A DNA stretch of 64,000 nucleotides from assembly GCA_018398585.1 (NCBI GenBank), contig JAGTTD010000006.1, positions 6,398,501 to 6,462,500 on the forward strand. Direction: 5' to 3'. The stretch is from Simmondsia chinensis (Eukaryota > Streptophyta > Magnoliopsida > Caryophyllales > Simmondsiaceae). A program made the translations under genes and the position numbers. The notes under the pieces were generated by a model. That model searched no databases and was not told the origin of the DNA. It saw only the letters and a program-made list of their open reading frames with translations. Numbering within the stretch: position 1 is the first letter of the stretch; every line of letters starts with the position of its first letter. Below are positions 36,801-48,800 of this stretch, piece by piece.

Positions 36801-39800
36801 TGACGCTCTAACAAAAATATTTTTGATAAATTTGAAATTTAATTTCCAAATCCTATTTAAAAAGCACTCAATTCAAATCCGAGCTAATTCAATTTTTCAA
36901 TTAAAACATTTTCTATATTGGCGTTATCAAAAGTATGCCTAAATTAACGAGATCAAGAAAATTTTATTAGGGTGATATTTTAGCTTGATTACAAAATTGT
37001 TGTTTAAAAAATAAGATTAAAAATGGTAACAAAATCAAACTAACGATAAAAAGCGTTCAAAAACACACCGGCATGCTTAGTGTCAACACACTGAAAGCAT
37101 GTGCCGACACACAAACATACAGTAACCAAAGTGGGCTACTGTGTATCGACACACAGAGGCCGTGTGTCAACACACAAGCTTGCAACGGCTCCAAACAGCT
37201 ACGTTTTTAATTTAGTTTCTTTTCTAATGCTTTCTAAAAAAACCCCCAATGTCTCTTAAGCCCTCTTTTACCTATAAACTTGAATGTTTTGTTTAATCAT
37301 CCAATTCTCCAAGCATTCATTGATAAAAAAATATTGTTTTATACTTGTGTTTTAACATTTTTCTTTTTTATCGAACTTGTGCTTTAACATTTTAATCTCT
37401 TGTTTTTTTGAAGTTTTCTTGAGCATCACTAGTTCTTTTTATTATTGCGTATTTTAGCTCAATTGGCATATCCTTAGCTTTTGCTAAGCTTGAATAATTG
37501 TCAAATCACTCTTGAAAGAGTGGGAATTTCATTTCTTAAATTTATTTCATTATAAAGGTTGGATCCTGAGTTTATGTTACAAAAGAAATAATTGTAAAAG
37601 GTTAGGTCTCGAGCCTACGTACAAAAAGACAAGTTGTAAAAGGTTGGATCCTAAACCTAACTTTTAAGAGGATCATCAAGCTTAGTAATAGGCTCAAGTG
37701 ATAAAACTTGGGGAGTGCACTAGCTTCCGGTTTGGAAAAAAAAAAGGAACATATCCAGTGCCTCAAGGGCTCCCGCCTATGCAAGGTCGGGGGGGGATGT
37801 ACGCAGCCTTCCCCCTTCAGGGTGTTAACCTGAAAAGAGGCTGTTTCCCAGTACCTCCAACTTGAGGGTGAGGACTTCCCAGGAGGTCACCCATCCTAGT
37901 ACTACTCTCGCCCAAGCACGCTTAACTTCGGAGTTCTAATGGGATCCGGTGACGGCGTGCTGGTTCCCACTATAAAAATTCTTGTGCATTCTCCTCTTCT
38001 TCCCTTTACTTTTTATATTTCGCATTTCAATTCAATTTTTGGTTCTTAGGTCAAATAGCTCCTTGAACCGACTACATAAATGGGATAGGCTTGATGGCCA
38101 GAGGGGAGAAGTGAGATAAAAGAAAACCGGTTAACAAATAAATGGAGATGTCACGAACAAGAACAGACCACAAAACATTTAGTATACTGGAATTTCACCT
38201 GACCAGTTAACAAATAAATGGAGATGTCATGACCAAGAACAGACCACAAAACATTTATTATACCGGAATATCACCTGCTCAGAACTCGGCATGGAACCAT
38301 GGCAAGCAAGCAATAAAACTCTGCTTGGATCTCCCAAAAGAGGATGAGCCTGAAGTTGATCTTTTAGCGTATTTATGTCCTCCCACCCAGTCATGAAAAC
38401 CAGAACTGCACCAGCCCTTTCGTTCTTACATATATGGCAAAGAACATGCTCAATCAGGTTGAAACCAATTGAATCAGGATTCCAACAGGACAATGAATCT
38501 CGAGTCTGATGACTATAGCTACTAAAATCAGCATCTTCCAATGTATCCTGCTCCAAAGTTCCAAAAAATGATGGTCAACCAGCAGCAAGCAAAAAGCTCA
38601 CGAAAGAAAAAACAACCTTAAAATCTTTCAGACCTCCACTGCAGAGGCAATCTGGCTCTTCCTCTTTCTAAGAGTCTGTTTCTGCATTTTCCATATCTTC
38701 TCTTGGCCATAATCATCAATCTGATTATAGGGGGTCAACCTGTATCTGGTATTCTCCAAAATATTCTCCAAAAAGTGAGCTCGAACCGGATAAGTAAAAC
38801 CCTGTCATTTAAATGATTTAAACCATCACCCACCCGTTGGGATGCAGAAAAGGCTGACAAAACAGTATGATACTGATTTAAACGGATAAGCACATTGGGT
38901 AACACAAATGCAGCTGGACACTTTCGACGGTGTCTTTTGTGGTCTTAGGGATAGAGCGAAAAGGACATGTTCTTAAGCTACTAAAGGTGACCTATATCAT
39001 GTAGCAATAGCATGTTCTCGTAACCATCCACAAGAAACTTAAAACGACTAACTAAACTTATTCTAAAAGAAACATCTATTGAAGCACATAATCACCAAGT
39101 GAGAGTAGACATCAGCTCGGGCAAATGAAAATAGCCATCAAGATATTCAAAATTGCTGACCTCCCCTTTCACCTCCCAAAAAGACATTGTTTAGTAGTAA
39201 AATGAATTAGATTCTAAGGTAAGGTTGGCAGAGCATGACATGAAGCCTGAAGTTGTTAAGACTAAGAGCGACTCCAACACAACTTGAAACATCCCAAATC
39301 AGACTGAAAACCAACATTATTTGCCTCAATGTTGAGCGTTGCAATAATTAACATATATGTTTTATCCTTTGTTTACTGGACAGTTTGCATCTGTAGAGCA
39401 AAGGGGCATGACCCAGAGAAGTCACTCAGCCCCAATGGCATGCTTCTCTAATATTTCAGGTTCAAAAGTGCAACTTGGAATCAATTTAACATTTACGGAC
39501 AAGACTTCTAAGTGCCTGAACTTACAGGAATATGTAGCATAGGCGCACCACCAAAGAAAGAAGAGAACATCTCAGCATTCAGAGTGGCACTCATCAAAAT
39601 CAACCTCAAATCAGGTCGTCGCGGTAGGAGATCTTTTAACACAATGAGGAGAAAATCTGACACAGTAACAGAGCTAAGGACACATCATTAACTGCTCAAA
39701 AACAGTTTGTAGCAACAGAAATCAACAGAAGACACCATAAAAAACTTAGCAGTCACCTTCATTCATGCCGCGTTCATGAATCTCGTCAACAATAACATGA

Positions 39801-42800
39801 GTTACACCTCTCAAAGCTCTGTCAACAAGTAATCTCCTCAACAATACACCTGTGGTGCAAAAAAGGAGGCGGGTATCCCTCCCTTTCATGCCTTCTAGCC
39901 TAACTTTATAACCAACCTATCAATAGAGAGAGGAAAATTAGCACTACACTGAGACAGTCTGCAGAGAGGACTTAAAACAAATAAAACTTGGGAGCAGTAT
40001 CTCGATGAAAAATCTCATAATTAGAGTAAAAACTCACAGATTCTCCCAGTTGTTCCCCCCGTTCTGCAGCAACTCTCTCAGAAACAGCCATTGCAGATAT
40101 TCTTCGAGGTTGAGTACAAATTATGCTGCAACTAGCGCCACAAGCAGCTTCAATCTCAGACTCTAAGATGTATTGAGGAAGTTGGGTTGTCTTGCCACAG
40201 CCAGTTTCACCAGAGACCACCACCACCTGCACCATTTACAGAACATAAGCTACATTCCCAAAAATCAAACCGGGCTCAGGCCCAAAAGCAGTAGTCTCCC
40301 TGGTGTAAAAAGCAAGGAAATCGGCTCATCCCCACGACCAATTAAATACCTGCTGTGCCCAGCACAAGCAATCAGTGAGGAAGAAGATAACAGAATGGCA
40401 TTCGTTATGGAGGATTGGAGACTGCTATCAGGACTACACCATGGAGAACAGTTCAACTGAACAATTTGCATCTCCCTCCCATGGTTCCTGCTAATTACAA
40501 TTAGGTTCCTATGCGTAGCGCTATATAAACCCGCAAGTTACTGAACTGGTTATACATATGAATGAGATCATCAAGCTTCTCCTACCTCATGTCTCTCTAC
40601 CGTCCTCTCCGATGCATGCCTAGGGACCAGCCGAACCATTCCACAGTAGCGGCCCAGGTCAAGGCCCCAATGAGAGCCCAAACCCAGGAGCCATCCAGCA
40701 CACTCGACCTAGGGGGCCCAAGCCCGCAGCAAAAGGATTTTTCATCGCAGCAGAAAGGTGTGAGCCTCAATAGGTTTGAACACGGCCCAACGCCAAAGGA
40801 AGTGAGGCACGGGCCTCCATACTAGTGTGCAGCCGAAAAGCAGAAGTGGTCCTATTTTTATCGGGGGCATGCTGAGGTCACGTGAGAGAAGGGGAATACA
40901 GGAAGGTTATGGCTACCAATAGCTCAAACAAATCAGATTCACCTCAACAAACGCCTGTGCCCACATCTTTTGCTATTTGCTTATTAGTCCTTGCTCTGGC
41001 TATAAATAGCATAAACCTCATTATATTGAGCATGCGTGGAATGAAATGATTGTTTCTCCTATTTATTCTAGTTTTATGTTTCCTCTTCTGCAAAAACTAG
41101 ATAGCTAATGAATTTGGGATCTATCACTCTCTCTGTTTCTGTAATCTTCCCTTGTTCCTATTGAAATCCCATCAATATAAAAAACTCCAGGGCAGTTCGT
41201 TATTACATTGTGTCTCCAGAGTTTTACTTGTATCGATGTTTGAGAAGTATTCTATTTCAAGGAAAATGGTGTAGTTCCACTTGGTGTGTAGAACTAATTC
41301 CTTCTGGGTGTGGCAAAACAACAGAGATTCCAGTTAATTCTTTTTTCTTTTTTCCTTAATTTCCCTTTCCCAGCACTTTTGGGGATGTTTGGAAAGAAGA
41401 CTGCCCCTTTTGGGCTGCCTATCACAGGTCATGATAGGATAAAATCAAGGAATGGGTTTCATGAGACCAAACTGAAATTCGGAATTGAGGGATAAGCCAC
41501 ATGCTGCACCCTCGATGGACTGGAACTTTCAGTTGGACCATAATGAAAAAGAAACCTTTGCTTTGCTTTTAGTAATTTCAGGTCAAATTCCCTTTACAAG
41601 AAGAAAGTAATCCATGGCGTGAAGTGAGACACAAAGATGCTTGGATTGGCAATCAGTCCTAATTGAGAAGGGCAATACCATTTTAGAGTCTTCAAAGGAA
41701 AAGGAAAAGTGATGGCAATTTTCATTACACAGTCAATAAGCTCATCATTTTACGTCTCCTTCAAACTCAAAATTGAATTAGTAAAGAGGACTGCATGTTA
41801 ATCAAAAGACCTGCAATCATGACTGGCATAAATTATGCACACTAACCTGGTTCTCTGATATGGCTTTTAGCAAAGCATCCCTTTCTTTGTATGCTGGTAG
41901 ACTTTTTCGAAATTCTAGCATCTTCTGACCCTCTGGTGAGTCCTGAAAAATATATAAATTTGTCAGTGATACAATCAGCCACCCAAAATTTAACACGAGA
42001 TAACACCAAGAACTAGAAAGTTGAAGCAGAGTCCTTTTTTCTGTAATGAAAAAGCCAGCAGAAAAGTAGCCATAGAAAACGCAAAGTAACACATAGAAAA
42101 CCCAACCATGAGACAACATAGCCAGATTTTCAAACCACCTTCATGCATGTAAAATACTCTTATTCCCAATATCCAAAGACAAAAGTTGCTTGTCTAACAA
42201 CCCCACCCCTTATCCACTAACCAAAATAAATAAATAAATAAATAAAGCAAGCATGATCACTATTAGCTTGCATCGGTACACTTGTATTAAGTCGCCAGAT
42301 ATGTTCAAAACTTCAGACACGAAATCAATCATTCAGATAAAGCTACAACAACTAAAAAAAAAGCACGATATCAAATGTGACCATGGTTGGGTATTCCAAC
42401 AAACAGCATAAGTTTAGTGGTAAATTTCCTGCATCTCCTCTATGAATACATTTATTTGAGATGCCTGCATAAATTCCCTTCTTGAGTTAAAGCCCTTTTC
42501 AGGCACTAGTTTGTTGTTGCTGTTGTTGTTGTCAAGTTAAAGCCATTTGCAACAGTGATTCGACAAAGAGTGGGATTGAGCTAAAAACGAGGAAAATACT
42601 AAAAAGAAAGAAAACAGCTTTCGATTCTCCTTGTGTTGCAACTTCATATAAAGGTCACAAGAGTCGCGTGATTCTATTACTCTTCCCCTCCATCCATCCA
42701 TATGTCCCCCTCAACCCAAACGGATAGCTCAGTGCACAAAGCTCCGCCAAAGTAGGTAACGGAAGTATTAGATTTACGCAGTTTTACCTCCACACAAATT

Positions 42801-45800
42801 GCCTGAGAATCAAAGGCATACCAACCAGGTCACAATGGATCACTCATACTGATTGCATCAAGGTCAACTCTCCCCTCCCCTCCCCTCCCCTCCCCCAAAA
42901 CTATTCGCTACTCTTGCCTTTTTCATTCCCTCGGAAAACTACAAGCCCTCCCTTAATTTTCTTTGGAACATTTACTTCTTGTTCCTCTCTTTTCCTTTCA
43001 TTCCAAACCTTTCGAATTCTCTTTCTTCACTTATTACTTTTCTTTTTGGTTTCATATTCACTTTTTTTAATCAGAAAAGGAAATATATTCATATCACCCA
43101 TCAAGTACTCCTGGACCATGCAAATTTCCTGCCTGAGTAAGATTAAAGAGCATAAATAGCACCAGCACCATGTCACAGGATGACACTTTCACCAGTGTCA
43201 CGGCCTCCCAATGCCCTTAACTTCACCCCTAAGGTCCCTCGTTAAGACCCGTGATGCCACTTAGCTTCACTCCGAAAGTACCTCGCTAAGTCAGGCTAAC
43301 CCCGAAAATGTGAGAGTGTTAAGTTACGCAGCGGAATAATATAATTTGGGAAGGAAAAGAAATAGAACCACACATACACATAGAGAGAGAGAGTCACGGT
43401 TTAGAGAGAGAGAGAGAAGATGGAAGAGTTTTTGTGAAATGGGGAATTGATTCTTCCCTTGGTATTTACACTTGTATTTATAAACAAATTTACATGGGAC
43501 AATAAAGCAAAAGCATTGTACTCTTGTCTCTCTTGTCCTTGCCTAGCCAACCACCCTATTGTCCTTTTTGTCCTAGGCTTACCTTTTTTGTCTCTACTTT
43601 TCCTACACTTCTTTTACAAGTGTTGAGTTTTGGAGGGAAAACTCCTTGCCCTTCTTTTCCTTGTCATGGCCGTCCCCCACAACCCCTTCTTTACATCTTA
43701 TTTTATTTTTACCCGATACGATATTTACACGTATTTTACATAACGTCCTATGGACCCGCTCCTTTACGGATTTGTGCCGAGCACTTCCCCAAAGGTTTGC
43801 GTCCTTACAAAATTGGACTACGTACATAAATATATCCGTAAGAATATTCTAGAAGAGCCTAGAGCGAACTATGGCCTTCTGGAACATTCCCACCGTACAT
43901 CGATACATAATAAAATTATACAAAATTATTACGGAACTAAGCGATCCGTGACACTCTCCCCCACCTAAGCTATTGACGTCCTCGTCAATGCTAGACGGTC
44001 TCGAGTTCTTTAGACGCCGTTCCTCTTTATTTGAGCCTTCCTCTTGTTCTTCATGTCTTCAAGTCCGGAAAGCCCTTCCATTTTACCAAGTACATGAAGT
44101 ACTTAGTCCGGTTCCTGCATCCCGAGCCTCGTTCCACAGGTTCCTTCATCTCTGTTGGCAGCTCCACGTGATGCTTCACTGCCGGTTGTGCCACAGAACG
44201 GTTGTCCCGCAGCGTCGCCCTGTTTGGAGCGCTTTCGCACCCCGAGTGTTTTGGTTGTTTATTTTCAATGGGCAAAGGTCCGGGCACCCGTGCTTTGTCC
44301 ACTCGAGTATCGATCTCGCTGTTCACGGTCTGTGCTTCCCCACAGCTTGTCCCAAACCCCTGCATTCTGATTTTCGGGTCTGTTTTCAACAGCCCCTGTG
44401 CTGAAAAGTGAGGCGCACCCTTGCACCTCCCATGCCCACCCCCGGGCAAGCCTTGTGCACCCAATCGTAAGTCAAGTGCACCCCAATGCAACCCATGCCT
44501 TGTCAAGCACAAGTTACGCCTAGCCGTGCGCAACCTATGCGCACTCATGTCCAAGTCAAGAGCCCTCGTGTGCAACCCATGCACACTCAAGCCCAAGTCG
44601 TGAGCCTTTGTGCACAGCCCCTGTGCACTCCAGCCCACATCGTGCACACACCCGAAAAGGTCGTGTACACTCAAGTCCCTGTTAGGCACGTCAAGGCCCA
44701 AGTCTTGCACATCCGATCTTGAGTCTCGACAATGCCCTTCACAATACAAGTTGTGCCCTGCAGTGAGCACCCCTTGCGTCACGTTCAGCATCCAGTGCAC
44801 TATCAAATGCACCACATGCACCTCCCTGGGCACCCCCAGTTCGGCCCTGGACACACCCAGTTCGATCCTGGGCACTGCCAGTGCGGTCCTGGGCATGTCA
44901 CGCCCAGCTCTGTCACTGTCCAGCTCAGGCGCAGCCAAGCGCCCCCTGTGCACTGTCTTTGCCCGGTCCTGGTCAAGCCTCTGCGTGGTCGGGGACCCTG
45001 TCCCAGGCCCCAACCTGTCTCTGCAGTGAACCTCCTCCCAAGGAAGTCCCACCTTGTCACACTTCTCCTCTGCCCATGTCCTTTGCGTGTAGGCCTCGGC
45101 CTCCTTTGCATCGGACTTCGAAAATTTTGATGAAGAAGTGTCCCATTTTAGGATGTGCATCCCATGCACACCCCTCCCCAAGTGTTGTGCCTCAATTGGC
45201 ACTCTAAATGTATGAGGGCGCACCCCATGTGCACCCAATGTCAAGCTCAGCGCCCCGAGTCCCAAGCTTCGTGCCTCCGGTCCTAAGTCACGCCTTGCCA
45301 TGCCTAGGCCAGGCACTCTCACGCCCACTATGTGCCCTGTTATGCGCAGCACCTGCGCACTCCAAAACAGCTCGTGTGTGCCTCTTGCTCGGTCCACGGT
45401 CCTGAACTCCACCCTTGCCCCCAAAGGTGTTTGCTTCGGTTTGTAAGGTGGCCTTGTGTCTTCAAGTTCACTCGGTGCCTCCTTGGTTTGAGTCATCTTC
45501 ATAACATCATTCCTCGGAAGTGAAAGTGATTTTAGGACATTGGAGAAATTCGTCCCCAACATCGTCTTGAAGTCACCTTCTAGGACCACCGTCAAACCCG
45601 GTGTGTCGTGCCAACCCTTAATGCAAGTTGTCACAACACGTCCCCTGTCATAGATGAGCCTAGATGAAGATACCCCTCTCTTCATCCATCTCACCCCCCT
45701 TTCAAGGCCCCATCCGAGCCCCTCCGATCCTTGCCTCGAACCGGATTTTTGTTTGGCACCCTTGTCATCAAGTGCCTCGGTCTCAATAGCGACAAGCACC

Positions 45801-48800
45801 CTTGTGTTGACACGCCCGTGTCCCATTCTTGAGTGCCTTGTCCCTGGTGAGTCACGCCCACCTAAGTGCGCGCCTCCTTGGACCCGGGCGCACCCCTGCG
45901 CCAAAGTCAGCGTCACCACGTCCGGAACCTTGGTGCGTGCCTGCACCTCGGTCCTCTGATCCTGGGCCTGCGTTTCCGCAAACACCGCACCCCGAGCCTC
46001 TATCGGTGTAGCCTGGGCCTGCACCTGAACCAGTGCAGCACCCCTGGCCTGTGTCCCGACATGGGCCAGTGCCCGATCCTGGGCATCAACCCGTGTCCTG
46101 CTTCTGTTGTCGCCAGTGCCTTCCGATTCCAGTGCCTTTGGCTGGGCCTGGCCCAGGACCTGTGCACTGACCTGCACAGCCCTGTGCCTACCAAGCCCGA
46201 CGTAGGCCTTACTCTCGGAAGCCATGTGCCTACCAAGCCCAACGTAGGCCTCACTCTTGGAAGCCCCGTGCACCACCTGTGCAACGGTTCCAGCATCATG
46301 TTCCTGAACCTCGACCTGCTCCTGGGTCTTGGTTCTGACAGCATCCTGGGCCTGCATTACCCACGCATGCCCTTGTCCCTTGGCACACCCATGTGCCTCG
46401 GTTGTCCTTTGTGCACCCCGTTGTGCACCTTGCTCGACCTCCACGAACACACTCGTTTCGGTCTCTTGAGTCCCCTTGGCCTGCGCCCCATGCACACCCG
46501 CGGCTGATCCATGCACGCCCCAACGTGCACCATATCGGACCTCAACACACCCCCGTGCCTTAGTCCCTCGGATCCCCTTGGCCTGTGTCTCGAGCTCACC
46601 CGCTGCTGACCCAAATGCAACATCACCCAAATTATTTTGGACCTCCACACTCTCAAGTGTCTCAGCCCCATGAGCCCCCAAGGCATGCACAATGTGTGCA
46701 CCCAAGGCAAACTCACGCACCACCATCCCAGATCCTAGCTCGGTCCCATCGGCTCGTGTCTGGTTCGTTAGGCACTCCTGTGCCCTCAGCTCAGACCCAT
46801 GCACAGTCCCATTGGCATGTGTCCTGACATTCGTGCACCCCCGTGCACTCTCCTCGGTCCGGGCCTGCTTGCTGTCACACGCAGCACCCCGGGCCTGCGT
46901 CGCAGCACCCTGGGCCTATGCCATGACACTCGCAGCACCCTCTATCTCGGCCCTGACATGGGCCTGCGTCTGAACCAACGCAGCAGCCCGTGTCTCGTCC
47001 GACTCTGCGACCTGTGCACCAGGTCCTGTCCGTCGTCCCTGGGCACTGTCCCGGTCTCCGTCTCTGCTGGGCCCTGGGACCTGTGCACCCGACACTGTCA
47101 GTTGTGCCTGGGCACGGTCCTGGGTCCTGTCCTGGCTGGTTCCTGGGACCTGTTCGCCTGACACTGCCTGCTGTGCTTCCGACACTGCCTGACATGTATG
47201 GGTCCGGTCCTGGACAGCAACCTGCTCAGCGGCACGCAGGTCTCCCCCACCCTGCGTGCTGTCCCCTTCTTGTCCGCAGCAAGCACCCTCATCATCCAAC
47301 CCCGTTTCTTGTTCAAGTGCAGCCACCCGCTCCACTAGTGCTTGTCTTTTTGGACATTCACGTGCGTAGTGAGGCTCACCACACAAGAAACAGTTATGAC
47401 GCCTAGGTCGCTTGCCCCCACAACCAAAAGTACTTCTACCCGAAGTGCTCACGGTTGTGTGGACTTCAAGATTTTCACCCGGCACCAACCCCATGTTGAC
47501 ACCGTCCATGTCATGACTAGTAAGCGTACCTTTTATGATGAACCGGTCCTTACCCTTGCTTGACTTAGGCCCACACGGTTGGATCTCCAACTCTCCTCTC
47601 GGTTTCTCCTCTCGGTTCTCCTCCTTTTGTGATGTGCCCGAACTCCTTTCCTTCTCGGTTTCACTCCCGGTTACGAGCAACCCTTTGCTCTGATACCACG
47701 CTGTCACGGGATGACACTTTCACCAGTGTCACGGCCTCCCAATGCCCTTAACTTCACCCCTAAGGTCCCTCGTTAAGACCCGTGATGCCACTTAGCTTCA
47801 CTCCGAAAGTACCTCGCTAAGTCAGGCTAACCCCGAAAATGTGAGAGTGTTAAGTTACGCAGCGGAATAATATAATTTGGGAAGGAAAAGAAATAGAACC
47901 ACACATACACATAGAGAGAGAGAGTCACGGTTTAGAGAGAGAGAGAGAAGATGGAAGAGTTTTTGTGAAATGGGGAATTGATTCTTCCCTTGGTATTTAC
48001 ACTTGTATTTATAAACAAATTTACATAGGACAATAAAGCAAAAGCATTGTACTCTTGTCTCTCTTGTCCTTGCCTAGCCAACCACCCTATTGTCCTTTTT
48101 GTCCTAGGCTTACCTTTTTTGTCTCTACTTTTCCTACACTTCTTTTACAAGTGTTGGGTTTTGGAGGGAAAACTCCTTGCCCTTCTTTTCCTTGTCATGG
48201 CCGTCCCCCACAACCCCTTCTTTACATCTTATTTTATTTTTACCCGATACGATATTTACACGTATTTTACATAACGTCCTATGGACCCGCTCCTTTACGG
48301 ATTTGTGCCGAGCACTTCCCCAAAGGTTTGCGTCCTTACAAAATTGGACTACGTACATAAATATATCCGTAAGAATATTCTAGAAGAGCCTAGAGCGAAC
48401 TATGGCCTTCTGGAACATTCCCACCGTACATCGATACATAATAAAATTATACAAAATTATTACGAAACTAAGCGATCCGTGACAACCAGGAATCATAGAA
48501 ACAGTCCTGAATTTTGAGATTGAAAATAAACCTGCCACTCTTGCTGTCGACTCCGCAGCAGTAAACTTTTGCGCCGCAGGATTCTCTCCTTGGCAACACT
48601 AATCTGTGCAGGAGGATCAGGTTGCCCATGAAGTACGTCATTATTACCCATATTGCTGACATTGCTTCTTGAAATGGAATCTGCAAGATTTTTCCTGCCC
48701 ATGGGCTTTTGAGAAGTGTATTTCCTGAGCAGATTATCCGCTTCCCTTTGCAACCCGAATGGCAACATCACCTAAGGTTTTTCTCATATGTTAGCAAGTC

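Larger units (their letters stand above)
43171..48484 (-). mobile_element. Young non-autonomous chromovirus-like LTR retrotransposon
   Basis: A complete 5.3-kb element in helicase intron 4, same strand as the gene. The two 783-bp LTRs (43171-43953 and 47702-48484) begin TGTCAC and end GTGACA. I noticed about four differences between them, so insertion was recent. ACCA flanks both ends (43167-43170, 48485-48488), a 4-bp duplication. On the minus strand a primer-binding site TGGTATCAGAGC (47687-47698, initiator tRNA-Met type) lies 3 nt after the 5' LTR, and a polypurine tract (GGTGGGGGAGAG) precedes the 3' LTR. The interior has a Gag zinc knuckle and a chromodomain start but no protease, reverse transcriptase, RNase H or integrase, so it depends on a partner. 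Confidence 0.9.

Noticed and set aside
44155..47563. Many long open frames on the plus strand and in other minus frames across 44-47.5 kb
   Set aside because: They come from GC-rich low-complexity sequence of the retroelement; only the frame continuous with the zinc knuckle and chromodomain has family signatures.
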